In this document: positions 1 to 7,293 of the stretch, piece by piece
Layout of the letters: every line of letters starts with the position of its first letter
How positions within the stretch are numbered: position 1 is the first letter of the stretch
Assembly: GCA_903827345.1 (NCBI GenBank)
Contig: CAIKID010000065.1
Coordinates: 1 to 11,517 of the forward strand
Reading direction: 5' to 3'
DNA: 11,517 bases
From: an uncultured Actinomycetes bacterium
Lineage (GTDB): Bacteria; Actinomycetota; Actinomycetes; Nanopelagicales; Nanopelagicaceae
Program-made: the position numbers and the translations under genes
The notes under the pieces: model-generated
What the model was told of the DNA's origin: nothing
Seen by the model: only the letters and a program-made list of their open reading frames with translations
The model's database searches: none

Positions 1-591
1 ATAGCTGCCGTAGGTGCGGCGCGAAAGAGCGATAAAGATGAAATTTCCTATGCTGTAGGTCTTGTCACATTGCTGGGGACTCTCTCAATTTTTGTCATTC
101 CGCCTATTACCAAACTTTTGAAGCTCCATGACACCACCGCGGGCGCTTGGATTGGGGCGGCCGTCCACGACATTGGTCAGGTAATCGCCACTTCTTCATT
201 TGTTGGCGGGGATACAATCAAATACGCAGTCATAACCAAACTCTCTCGGGTCGTACTCCTTGCACCTTTATTAGTAATGCTTTCCCTAAGGGGAAATCAG
301 GAAACTGTGAAAATAGGAAGAGTCAAAGTTCGCAATCTGTTCCCGCCATTCATCTTTGGGTTTATTGCTCTTGTCATTGTGAATAATTTCATCACTATTT
401 CCAAAGCGGGTCTAGCTGACTTCAGCAACCTCTCAAAATTCTTACTCTCCTTTGGGCTGTTCTCTATGGCGATTAAGGTTCGATTCTCATCACTTCGAAG
501 GATCGGGGGCAAGCCGCTGGTCTTCGGGATAGTTATGTGGATCCTTTTCGGAGCCTTCTCACTGACCGTCATTCGCGTACTAGGCATATAA
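1..591 (+). CDS. YeiH-family putative sulfate exporter, 5'-truncated by window edge
   Basis: This is the C-terminal 196 residues of a polytopic inner-membrane protein; the frame is open from base 1, so the true start lies outside the window. It resembles the YeiH / 'putative sulfate exporter' family (PF03601). The visible marks are an SDKDEISYAVG stretch just after the left edge, where the family has a conserved charged segment before a hydrophobic helix, and then GAWIGAAVHDIGQV, a family hallmark, at fragment residues 48-61. Hydrophobic helices follow at about 84-96, 115-133, 145-158 and 173-194, and the protein ends in the last helix, as is usual. Family members are about 330-350 residues, so roughly 60% is present. 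The transported substrate is not firmly established for this family, so 'sulfate exporter' is a family label only. The gene is 110 bp from the dikinase gene and shows no functional link to it. Confidence 0.82.
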   Translation: MAAVGAARKSDKDEISYAVGLVTLLGTLSIFVIPPITKLLKLHDTTAGAWIGAAVHDIGQVIATSSFVGGDTIKYAVITKLSRVVLLAPLLVMLSLRGNQETVKIGRVKVRNLFPPFIFGFIALVIVNNFITISKAGLADFSNLSKFLLSFGLFSMAIKVRFSSLRRIGGKPLVFGIVMWILFGAFSLTVIRVLGI

Positions 592-701
592 AAGGTTTGG
601 CACTCTACTTAGGATCGGGACACCCCTTACTTCATTGATTATCATTAATTGCTTGCTTCGCTCAGCCTCGCGAGAGGGTCCTGGATCGGGATGGAGACAT
701 T

Positions 702-3407
702 GTGACCGAGAATTTAGTTCATCCCTTTAGCATTGGGGATCGCACTCAATCTGATTTATTGGGTGGCAAAGGTGCGAATCTTGCCGAGATGGTACGAATT
801 GGATTGCCGGTACCTCCAGGATTCACAATCACCACTCAGGCTTGTAGAGAGTTTCTAAGTTCTGGTTCGATGCCAAGTGGACTCCAAATAGAAATCGATT
901 CAGCTCTGCAGGCATTGGAAACTTCGGTGGGAAAGCAATTTGGAAACCCCGAAAATCCACTCTTGGTATCTGTTCGATCTGGAGCAAAATTTTCAATGCC
1001 CGGGATGATGGAAACTGTTTTGAATGTCGGGATGACCCCGCTCGTTGCCGAAAACATGGCTACCCAAACTGGAAACCCGCGATTCGCCTGGGATTCCTAT
1101 CGTCGTTTTGTAGATATGTATGGGCGAATCGTCTGTGATGTGCCCCCAGAGGAATTCCATAAAATTGAAGCCCGCGTCCTATCTACCTACGCCGTTTCCG
1201 GAATTCCAGAGTTGGATGTCGTTGGATTGCAGGCGCTCGCTGATGGATATATCAAGGTATGTGAAGCGCTAACTGGCGCGGCATTTCCTACGGATCCGCA
1301 CGAACATCTGACGCAATCCATTGAAGCGGTCTTTAGATCGTGGAATTCAGAGCGTGCCCAGCTGTATCGCCGCCGCGAACGCATTCCATCTGATTTGGGT
1401 ACTGCGGTAAATATTCAATCGATGGTCTTTGGAAATCTAACCGATGACTCTGGAACTGGTGTTGCATTTACTCGAGATCCTGCAACGGGGGAGCGCGGCA
1501 GTTACGGCGATTATTTAGAGCGTGCGCAAGGCGAAGATGTCGTAGCAGGCATTCGCAACACAATGTCTTTGGTGGAGTTCGGAGAGATATCTCCCGTTGT
1601 TCATGCTGAGCTGGAACGAGTGATGACACTTCTCGAAGATCATTACAGAGATTTATGCGATATCGAATTTACCGTGGAAAAAGGCAAACTCTGGATTTTG
1701 CAGACCCGCGTAGGAAAGCGGACGGCGGAAGCTGCGTTTAGGATTGCAACACAGTTGGTGGATGAGGGCAAGATCGATATGAACGAGGCGTTAGCCCGTA
1801 CAACTGGAGATCAATTGGCACAGTTGATGTTCCCTCAATTTGATTTGACTGGTTCAGTTAAACCGATTGCCACTGGTATCCCTGCTTCGCCGGGGGCGGC
1901 GGTCGGTGAAGTCGTCTTTGATTCCAGACGAGCATTTGATCTGGCGCGAAGTGGCAAGAAAGTCATCTTGGTGCGGCGAGAAACTAGTCCGGATGATCTT
2001 GTGGGCATGGTTGCTTCTGAAGGAATCTTGACCAGCCGCGGTGGTAAGACTTCACATGCAGCGGTTGTTGCTCGCGGTATGGGAAAGACTGCAGTGTGCG
2101 GAACAGAGGCGATCGCTGTTGATGAACGCGCCAATCTCTTTACCTGCGGCAGTTTGACGGTTTACGAAGGCGAAACTATCTCCATTGATGGATCCACTGG
2201 AAATGTATATTTGGGATCAATCCCCGTTATCGCCTCCCCGGTTACCTCTTACTTGGAGGGACGACTTGCTGCGTCGAGCGATGAGGCATCGCCCGTTGTA
2301 AAGGCCGTCGATCGAATTCTCTCTTATGCAGATGAAATTCGTACCCTGAAAGTTCACGCAAATGCCGATACTCCAGAAGATGCGATTCGAGCCCGAATCT
2401 TGGGCGCCGAGGGAGTGGGGCTTTGTCGCACCGAACATATGTTCTTGGGTCCGCGTCGCGCTTATGTTGAAAGACTTGTATTGGCCGAGAATGAAGATGT
2501 GCAGCGCGGTGTTATATCTGAGATGGAACCCCTGCAACGGGCCGACTTTGTAGGAATCATGATGGCGATGTCTGGGCTGCCCGTCACGGTACGTCTTCTC
2601 GATCCGCCACTTCATGAATTCTTGCCACCGCTGGCTGATCTCAGCGCGAGCATGGCGCGGGCCGAAGCTCTGGGAGAAGAAATTTCTACGCGCGAACAAG
2701 CAATATTTACCGCCGTGAAGCGGCTTCATGAGGCAAACCCTATGTTGGGACTACGTGGCGTGCGTTTGGGTATTTTGATTCCAGAGCTTTACAAGATGCA
2801 GGTGCGTGCGCTGGTCCATGCGTATCTGGAAGTAAAGAAATTGGGGCACGACCCTAAGCCCGAAGTCATGATTCCACTCGTTGCAACCCAACGCGAACTT
2901 CTCTATCTGCGTGAAACGCTTGAAGAAGAGATTGCAAAGACATTTGCTGGCTCAGGTCAGAAACTAAACTTTCCCATTGGCACCATGATTGAGACTCCAC
3001 GTGCTGCGCTTACCGCGAGCAGGTTGGGGCATTATGCAGACTTCTTCTCCTTCGGAACTAATGACCTCACCCAGTTAACATGGGCATTTAGTCGTGACGA
3101 TGTGGAATCCACATTCCTTCCGCGATATTTAGATCTGGAACTCTTGCCGTTCAATCCCTTCGAGTCATTGGATCAAGCGGGAGTGGGAATCCTGCTGCAT
3201 ACGGCAGTAGAACAGGCGCGCGCCCTACGTTCAGATTTTAAATTAGGCGTATGTGGTGAGCATGGCGGAGATCCCCGCAGTATTCACTTCTTCCATGAGC
3301 TAGGCCTTGATTATGTTTCTTGCTCTCCTTTCCGCGTGCCGGTAGCGCGATTGGAGTCGGGACGGGCGTTGGTTTTGCAGAATTCTGCATCAACTTCTAC
3401 TGCCTGA
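702..3407 (+). CDS. ppdK: Pyruvate, phosphate dikinase
   Basis: Cytoplasmic enzyme interconverting pyruvate + ATP + Pi and phosphoenolpyruvate + AMP + PPi, used for gluconeogenic PEP supply or as a PPi-linked glycolytic step. At 901 residues it is full length (family about 870-900). The N-terminal ATP-grasp domain (about 1-350) begins with LLGGKGANLAEM and carries FSMPGMMETVLN and TGVAFTRDPATGERG. The swivelling phosphohistidine domain (about 380-510) has GGKTSHAAVVARGMGK, with the phosphorylated His at 452. The C-terminal PEP/pyruvate TIM barrel (about 530-885) has CRTEHMF (Arg576), RLLDPPLHEF (Arg631), GTMIETPRAA, FGTNDLTQ and the catalytic Cys851 in CGEHGGDP. All catalytic residues are therefore present. 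The start is GTG, supported by GGAG at 693-696 five bases upstream; the ATG at 691 is out of frame and runs into a stop at once. A small CCTC-GCGA-GAGG hairpin (666-677) lies just upstream. No convincing promoter could be assigned in 592-701. It is not PEP synthase, because the ATP-grasp and His-domain motifs are of the dikinase type. Confidence 0.97.
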   Translation: MTENLVHPFSIGDRTQSDLLGGKGANLAEMVRIGLPVPPGFTITTQACREFLSSGSMPSGLQIEIDSALQALETSVGKQFGNPENPLLVSVRSGAKFSMPGMMETVLNVGMTPLVAENMATQTGNPRFAWDSYRRFVDMYGRIVCDVPPEEFHKIEARVLSTYAVSGIPELDVVGLQALADGYIKVCEALTGAAFPTDPHEHLTQSIEAVFRSWNSERAQLYRRRERIPSDLGTAVNIQSMVFGNLTDDSGTGVAFTRDPATGERGSYGDYLERAQGEDVVAGIRNTMSLVEFGEISPVVHAELERVMTLLEDHYRDLCDIEFTVEKGKLWILQTRVGKRTAEAAFRIATQLVDEGKIDMNEALARTTGDQLAQLMFPQFDLTGSVKPIATGIPASPGAAVGEVVFDSRRAFDLARSGKKVILVRRETSPDDLVGMVASEGILTSRGGKTSHAAVVARGMGKTAVCGTEAIAVDERANLFTCGSLTVYEGETISIDGSTGNVYLGSIPVIASPVTSYLEGRLAASSDEASPVVKAVDRILSYADEIRTLKVHANADTPEDAIRARILGAEGVGLCRTEHMFLGPRRAYVERLVLAENEDVQRGVISEMEPLQRADFVGIMMAMSGLPVTVRLLDPPLHEFLPPLADLSASMARAEALGEEISTREQAIFTAVKRLHEANPMLGLRGVRLGILIPELYKMQVRALVHAYLEVKKLGHDPKPEVMIPLVATQRELLYLRETLEEEIAKTFAGSGQKLNFPIGTMIETPRAALTASRLGHYADFFSFGTNDLTQLTWAFSRDDVESTFLPRYLDLELLPFNPFESLDQAGVGILLHTAVEQARALRSDFKLGVCGEHGGDPRSIHFFHELGLDYVSCSPFRVPVARLESGRALVLQNSASTSTA

Positions 3408-3512
3408 GATATCACAGCGATTACTCATATTTGTCGGTCTGCCGGGCTCAGAGGGAACCTGTAAGATTGCGCCCTAGCTACTTACTAATTCTCACAAATA
3501 ATTAAGGGACCC

Positions 3513-5666
3513 ATGAAGGCACTCGGCCGTTTCGCATTCCGTAAAAAATATTATGTAATAGGTTTTTGGTTGATCGCCCTCTTTGGGATCACCGCCATCG
3601 CGCAATCGGTGGGCTCTAACTTCAGCGATTCGTTCTCACTGCCTGGTACGGACTCCATGAAGGCGCTCTCTTTGCTGGGTAAAGCATTTCCAGGAAAGGC
3701 GGGCGATACCGAGACCATCGTCTTTCACGTAAAGACTGGAACCGTCAATGATCCTTCGGTGAAAAACGCGATGCAAGGGGTATTTGCTAAGGTTTCTGGA
3801 ATATCTTCGGTTGGGGCTGTTAATTCACCTTATGAACCAATAAATGCTCGGCAGATCAGCCAAGATCAAACAACTGCTTATGCACCCGTGAACTTCTCTG
3901 TTAATGCTCGCCTCTTGAAGAGTAAGGATGTGCAAGCACTTGTAGATGCAGGCAAGGCTGCGTCAACCTCAAATCTCGAAATTGAATTTGGCGGTCAAGC
4001 AGTTGGTCAACTCAATGCTCCCAAGGGAAGTCCCGGTGAGCTGATTGGAATCTTCGCCGCTGGAGTCATTCTCTTCATCTCCTTTGGATCTCTCTTTGCG
4101 ATGTTGTTGCCGCTCGGCGTTGCCCTATTGGCTCTGGGTACCGCGACAGGGATCGTCACGCTGCTAACTCACGTGATAGGTATCGCCAGCTTTGCACCGA
4201 TCTTGGGTTCATTAATCGGTCTGGGAGTTGGCGTTGATTACGCGCTCTTCATTGTCTCGCGTTACCGCAGAGAGATATCTCGCGGCGTAGATCCCGAAGA
4301 GGCTGCAGCCAAGTCGATTGACACCTCGGGCCGCGCAGTTCTATTTGCCGGCGCGACAGTATGTATCGCGCTCTTAGGGCTATTTGTGCTTCGCCTTTCC
4401 TTCCTCAACGGGGTTGCAGTAGCCGCCTCAACGACAGTTCTTGTAACTATGGCAGCCTCTCTTACTTTGTTGCCTGCTCTCTTTGGTGTGATGAAGCGTC
4501 GCGTTCACTCGCGTCGCTCTCGCAGGAGCATTGACTCAGGCACCGTCAAAGATCACGAGCAGAGCACCTGGGCTAAATGGTCACGTGCCGTTGCCAAGGC
4601 TCCACGTTCATTAGCTCTTGGTGCGATTGCAATCATCGTGGTTATGTCGATTCCATATCTTTCTTTACATCTGGGTTCTTCAGATCAAGGCAATAATCCA
4701 AAGGGAACTACCACTCGATCTGCATATGACTTACTTGCAAAGGGTTTTGGACCAGGGACTAATGGCCCGCTGCAGGTAATCGCAGAGATCAAAACACCAG
4801 CCGATAAGACGGCGCTGCAAACGGTAGCGACAGCTCTTTCTACTACCCCGGGGATTGTTCAAGTGAGCCCGATAATCTCTTCACCTGACGGAACTGTTGG
4901 ATTACTTCAAGTAATTCCGACAACGGGGCCACAGGATATTAAGACGAGTAATCTCATTACGTTGTTGCGCTCCACCGTGATTCCAAAGGCTCTCGCTGGC
5001 AGCACGACTCCAATTTATGTGGGCGGAACAACCGCCATCTTTGATGACTTCGCCACGGTCATTAGTGGAAAATTGCCACTCTTTATCGGTGTGATCATCC
5101 TTCTCGGGTGCCTACTCTTGCTCTTGGCATTCCGCAGCTTCGTTATTCCATTGACGGCCGGAGTAATGAACTTGCTGGCGGCAGGCGCATCCTTTGGCGT
5201 TGTCGTTGCAGTGTTCCAGTGGGGCTGGGGAGCAAAATTGCTTAACATCGGTTCAGGACCGATCGAAGCCTTCCTGCCCGTGATCATGTTGGCGATTTTG
5301 TTTGGGCTTTCTATGGATTACCAAGTCTTCTTGGTTAGCCGTATGCATGAGGAATGGCTACATACAAAAGAGAATAGCAAGGCAGTTATTGTCGGTCAGA
5401 CCGAGACCGGCCGCATCATCACCTCTGCTGCGCTGATCATGATCACCGTCTTCTCATCATTCGTATTTGGTGGAGAAAAGGTCATCAAGGAGTTTGGTAT
5501 AGGGCTTGCCTCTGCGGTCTTTATCGATGCATTTGTCCTGCGCACCATTATGGTTCCGGCGCTGATGCATCTCTTCGGCTCGGCTAACTGGTGGATTCCG
5601 GCCTGGCTGGAAAAGCGCTTACCTCGTCTCTCGGTTGAACCGGCAGAGCTCGAAGAGGTTCAGTAG
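3513..5666 (+). CDS. MMPL-family (RND superfamily) transporter
   Basis: Inner-membrane transporter of 717 residues, full length for short MMPL proteins. The layout is the duplicated RND plan: TM1 (about 15-32), a large extracytoplasmic domain (about 35-172), TM2-6 (about 175-325), a basic cytoplasmic linker with Arg/Lys clusters (329-338), TM7 (about 365-384), a second extracytoplasmic domain (about 388-518) and TM8-12 (about 520-690). The two half-repeats carry the Asp-Tyr pairs of the proton relay, GVGVDYALFIVSRYRRE (Asp242-Tyr243) and GLSMDYQVFLVSR (Asp602-Tyr603), matching the pairs known in mycobacterial MmpL3, so it should be proton driven. Family members export lipids, siderophores or small toxic molecules; the substrate cannot be read from sequence. 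The ATG is preceded by AAGGGA at 3504-3509. It stands alone, 105 bp after ppdK, with a weak TANNNT-type -10 (TAAGAT, 3462-3467) in the gap. Its last 7 bases overlap the 3' end of the convergent toxin gene. Confidence 0.95.
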   Translation: MKALGRFAFRKKYYVIGFWLIALFGITAIAQSVGSNFSDSFSLPGTDSMKALSLLGKAFPGKAGDTETIVFHVKTGTVNDPSVKNAMQGVFAKVSGISSVGAVNSPYEPINARQISQDQTTAYAPVNFSVNARLLKSKDVQALVDAGKAASTSNLEIEFGGQAVGQLNAPKGSPGELIGIFAAGVILFISFGSLFAMLLPLGVALLALGTATGIVTLLTHVIGIASFAPILGSLIGLGVGVDYALFIVSRYRREISRGVDPEEAAAKSIDTSGRAVLFAGATVCIALLGLFVLRLSFLNGVAVAASTTVLVTMAASLTLLPALFGVMKRRVHSRRSRRSIDSGTVKDHEQSTWAKWSRAVAKAPRSLALGAIAIIVVMSIPYLSLHLGSSDQGNNPKGTTTRSAYDLLAKGFGPGTNGPLQVIAEIKTPADKTALQTVATALSTTPGIVQVSPIISSPDGTVGLLQVIPTTGPQDIKTSNLITLLRSTVIPKALAGSTTPIYVGGTTAIFDDFATVISGKLPLFIGVIILLGCLLLLLAFRSFVIPLTAGVMNLLAAGASFGVVVAVFQWGWGAKLLNIGSGPIEAFLPVIMLAILFGLSMDYQVFLVSRMHEEWLHTKENSKAVIVGQTETGRIITSAALIMITVFSSFVFGGEKVIKEFGIGLASAVFIDAFVLRTIMVPALMHLFGSANWWIPAWLEKRLPRLSVEPAELEEVQ

Positions 5667-5914
5667 ATCTCTCTGCGGTGTCCGATGGCCACAACAAGAA
5701 TTATTAGTTGGGTTGCATTAAACGAATAAATTATTCGGTAGTTGCCTACTCTGATTCGGTAACCCTCTCGACCCTTGAGTTTGATAGCTTTTGGGGGAAT
5801 AGGGTTATCTCTGAGGAGCTCAATCGCACCAATTATTCGTAGTCGCTCTCTATTTGGAATAGCGAGCAGCTCCTTGAGCGCTTGGGGCCGCAGTTCAACG
5901 GAATAGCGACTCAA
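5660..5914 (-). CDS. RelE/ParE-superfamily toxin
   Basis: Predicted ribosome-dependent mRNA endonuclease of the RelE branch, 84 residues, cytoplasmic. The fold marks are the helical N-terminal half (ALKELLAIP, ERLRIIGAIELL), the KLKGREGYRIRVGNYRIIY strand region (residues 46-63) and the basic C-terminus GHRREIY, both typical of RelE/ParE toxins. I place the start at the TTG at 5914. It overlaps the antitoxin stop as TTGA, giving translational coupling, the usual toxin size, and a GAGGGA 12 bases upstream. A longer reading from a TTG at 5947 adds 11 residues but has no Shine-Dalgarno sequence and overlaps the antitoxin by 37 bases, so it is less likely. It lies downstream of its Phd/YefM-type antitoxin in one operon. 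The stop lies inside the last codons of the convergent transporter gene. RelE rather than gyrase-poisoning ParE is favoured by the antitoxin type, but this is inference. Confidence 0.88.
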   Translation of the reverse strand: MSRYSVELRPQALKELLAIPNRERLRIIGAIELLRDNPIPPKAIKLKGREGYRIRVGNYRIIYSFNATQLIILVVAIGHRREIY

Positions 5915-6159
5915 AGCAGACCGAGATCCCTCTTTACGCGCTCCCAAGGTATCGAAGGTGCGGTATCGGCCATGCTCTTATCGAAGGCTGAAATATCTTC
6001 CAACTCATCTACCGACTCGAGCATGGCCTGGTAAAGGGAAGGGTTAATGAGAATGGCAATGGGCTTTCCATGCTTGGAAATCGTTATTGGCTTCTTCTGG
6101 GCGCGAGAAATGACATCTGCCAGATCGGCGCGAGCCTGCGAAATCGATAAAGAGGTCAT
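5911..6159 (-). CDS. Phd/YefM-family antitoxin
   Basis: Antitoxin of 82 residues that should bind and neutralise the adjacent RelE-type toxin and repress its own operon. The N-terminal DNA-binding half shows the Phd/YefM pattern: SLSISQARADLADVISRAQ (residues 3-21), then PITISKHGKPIAILINPSLYQAM (24-46), with the HGKPIAIL turn characteristic of the family. The acidic C-terminal tail (about 48-82, rich in Glu/Asp) is the part that normally wraps the toxin. The gene comes first in the operon and its TGA stop overlaps the toxin TTG. There is no Shine-Dalgarno sequence upstream of the ATG. A -10 hexamer ends 6 bases before the ATG, so the mRNA probably begins at or next to the start codon. Its promoter sits inside a perfect inverted repeat, as expected for autoregulation. 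Confidence 0.92.
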   Translation of the reverse strand: MTSLSISQARADLADVISRAQKKPITISKHGKPIAILINPSLYQAMLESVDELEDISAFDKSMADTAPSIPWERVKRDLGLL

Positions 6160-6195
6160 TTCAAAATTGTACTAAATAAAGTAATTTTAGTACAA
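6160..6195 (-). promoter_or_regulatory. Promoter of the toxin-antitoxin operon, predicted leaderless
   Basis: On the minus strand there is TTGTAC (complement of 6190-6195) as -35, an 18-base spacer, and TACAAT (complement of 6166-6171) as -10, five of six matches to TATAAT. The -10 ends six bases before the antitoxin ATG, so transcription should start at or within a base of the A of ATG. No Shine-Dalgarno sequence is present, which agrees with a leaderless message. Both promoter hexamers lie in the arms of an inverted repeat, so a repressor bound there would directly block RNA polymerase. Confidence 0.6.
6167..6195. repeat. Perfect 10-bp inverted repeat, candidate antitoxin operator
   Basis: TTGTACTAAA (6167-6176) and TTTAGTACAA (6186-6195) are exact inverted copies separated by 9 AT-rich bases. 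Each arm contains TGTACT or its complement, close to the TGTACA core reported for YefM-YoeB operators in Escherichia coli. Position over the promoter of a Phd/YefM-type operon makes autoregulation the simplest role. Confidence 0.65.
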
Positions 6196-6243
6196 AAGAG
6201 AAAGGTGCATAATTTTGGAATATCTATCTAAAGATTGCACTAA

Positions 6244-6414
6244 GAGCGCGGAATAGTTCACGCCACCGATCAGATGTTTAACACCTCTGCACCTGGCGTA
6301 TTTGCGGCAGGAGATGTGCGCGGTGGCTCTACCAAACAACTCGCTTCAGCAGTAGGCGAAGGTGCAGCAGCGGCGATTCAAATCCGTTACTTCTTAGATA
6401 AGTTAGAGAAGTAA
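6244..6414 (+). pseudogene. 3' remnant of a thioredoxin-reductase-like gene
   Basis: An open frame of 56 codons ending in TAA at 6412-6414 encodes the C-terminal end of a thioredoxin-reductase-type flavoprotein. After residues matching the family's '..VTD.M' approach come NTSAPGVFAAGDVRGG and ASAVGEGAAAAIQIRYFL. The first is the FAD-binding APGVFAAGD motif and the second the final helix that closes the FAD site. An in-frame TAA at 6241-6243 ends the similarity on the 5' side, and no other frame upstream carries more of the protein. The redox CxxC, the NAD(P)H domain and the N-terminal FAD fold are all missing, out of roughly 300 residues or more. The first in-frame ATG (6274) would give only 46 residues with no good ribosome site. 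It lies between the toxin-antitoxin promoter and the convergent methyltransferase, so it looks like the tail of a deleted or replaced gene. Expression as a microprotein is unlikely. Confidence 0.78.
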
Positions 6415-6424
6415 AAGTTAGAGA
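6400..6424. repeat. 10-bp direct repeat across two convergent stop codons
   Basis: AAGTTAGAGA occurs at 6400-6409 and again at 6415-6424, a 15-base period. The first copy ends just before the reductase-remnant TAA, and the second covers the methyltransferase stop (complement of 6418-6420). It could be a small tandem duplication at a rearranged junction or chance in an AT-rich stretch. No terminator hairpin separates the two convergent reading frames here. Confidence 0.4.
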
Positions 6425-7293
6425 GTAGATGCAATGGCTCGGGTGTGGGCAGGGGTTGATCCGCAGCACGATCCGATGATGTTTACGCCAAGTTCGACCA
6501 TTTGACGGGCGTAGTCGGCCATATCTTCTGGGGAACCATCGTAGATAAATACATCCCCTTGCAATTTTGGCAGTCCAGCATTGGACTGCGTAATAATGAA
6601 AACTCCCTCGGGTCTGGCGCCGACCAACTCTTTTGCGATGAGAAGCATCTCATCAACACCACGACCACAGTTGGCGCCGATGATTCGAACTCCCATTGCT
6701 GCAAGTTGGGTGACGGCAGCGGCGGGCTTTACACCCATCATGGTGCGTAAATTGGTATCAAAACTTAACGTTACGATTACTGGTAATTCCGGAGCAACTT
6801 CATGTGCAGCGTTTACAGCCGCTTCAACTTCACCTAAATCCGACATAGTTTCAATAAGAATTGCATCGACTCCACCAGCAACAAGTCCGCGAATTTGCTC
6901 AGCAAATAACTCTTTGCCACTTTCTAAAGTCAAAGTTCCCATCGGTTCCATCAGATCACCTGAAGGTCCAATATCTCCCATGACGAAAACGCCGGGATGG
7001 CGGTCGGCAACCTTGCGCGCAATTGCCGCGCCGGCCTTATTTAATTCTGCAACACGACTTTCTAGCCCATGCATCCCCAAGCGACCGCGAGTGCCACCAA
7101 AGGTGTTGGTTGTTATGAAGGATGCGCCGGCGCTGGCATAGGACTCCAGAATTTTCTCAATCTCTTCTGGTCTTTCAACGTTCCACAATTCAGGGGAGCC
7201 ACCATCGGTCAGCCCAGCTTCCTGCAACATCGTTCCCATCGCGCCATCAGAGGCGAGCGCTGATTTTTCTAAAAGCTCATAAATTGATGACAT
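6418..7293 (-). CDS. Single-domain homocysteine S-methyltransferase (BHMT / MetH N-domain type)
   Basis: Cytoplasmic zinc enzyme of 291 residues predicted to transfer a methyl group to homocysteine, giving methionine. It is a single homocysteine-binding TIM barrel, the same fold as the first module of cobalamin-dependent MetH and as betaine-homocysteine methyltransferase. Visible motifs in order: DGAMGTMLQ (16-24), TTNTFGGTRGRL (61-72), GDIGPSGDL (106-114), ETMSDLGEVEAAV (148-160), SNAGLPKLQGD (237-247). The zinc ligands are Cys209 in GANCGRG and Cys276-Cys277 in GSCCGSTP. No folate, cobalamin or reactivation domain follows, so the methyl donor must be a small molecule or a separate methyl carrier. 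The divergent dimethylglycine-oxidising enzyme makes glycine betaine the best guess; S-methylmethionine or a corrinoid protein are alternatives. The ATG overlaps the upstream stop as TAATG and has no Shine-Dalgarno sequence, so it should be translated by reinitiation after the 100-residue protein. Confidence 0.9.
   Translation of the reverse strand: MSSIYELLEKSALASDGAMGTMLQEAGLTDGGSPELWNVERPEEIEKILESYASAGASFITTNTFGGTRGRLGMHGLESRVAELNKAGAAIARKVADRHPGVFVMGDIGPSGDLMEPMGTLTLESGKELFAEQIRGLVAGGVDAILIETMSDLGEVEAAVNAAHEVAPELPVIVTLSFDTNLRTMMGVKPAAAVTQLAAMGVRIIGANCGRGVDEMLLIAKELVGARPEGVFIITQSNAGLPKLQGDVFIYDGSPEDMADYARQMVELGVNIIGSCCGSTPAHTRAIASTL

Noticed and set aside
610..615. TAGGAT as a -10 element for the dikinase gene
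   Set aside because: No -35-like hexamer lies 16-19 bases upstream and the leader would be about 80 bases, so I could not support it as a promoter.
612..691. GGATCGGGA repeated at 612-620 and 683-691 before the dikinase gene
   Set aside because: Nine bases in two copies with no symmetry or regulator nearby; related GATCGGG strings also occur in the preceding gene, so chance is likely.
2217..2729. 170-residue open frame on the minus strand opposite the dikinase gene
   Set aside because: It lies wholly inside a strongly conserved coding region on the other strand and its translation has no recognisable domain; it is a shadow of the real gene.
3408..3512. Possible rho-independent terminator after the dikinase gene
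   Set aside because: Only weak GC-rich pairing around 3440-3460 and no following T run, so neither a terminator nor an RNA gene is supported.
5915..5947. Alternative TTG start extending the toxin by 11 residues
   Set aside because: No Shine-Dalgarno sequence precedes it and it lies inside antitoxin codons; the TTGA overlap at 5914 fits toxin-antitoxin coupling better.
6581..7141. 186-residue plus-strand open frame opposite the homocysteine methyltransferase
   Set aside because: The minus strand here encodes clear methyltransferase motifs including the zinc cysteines; the plus-strand translation is low-complexity Ser/Pro/Ala with no family features.
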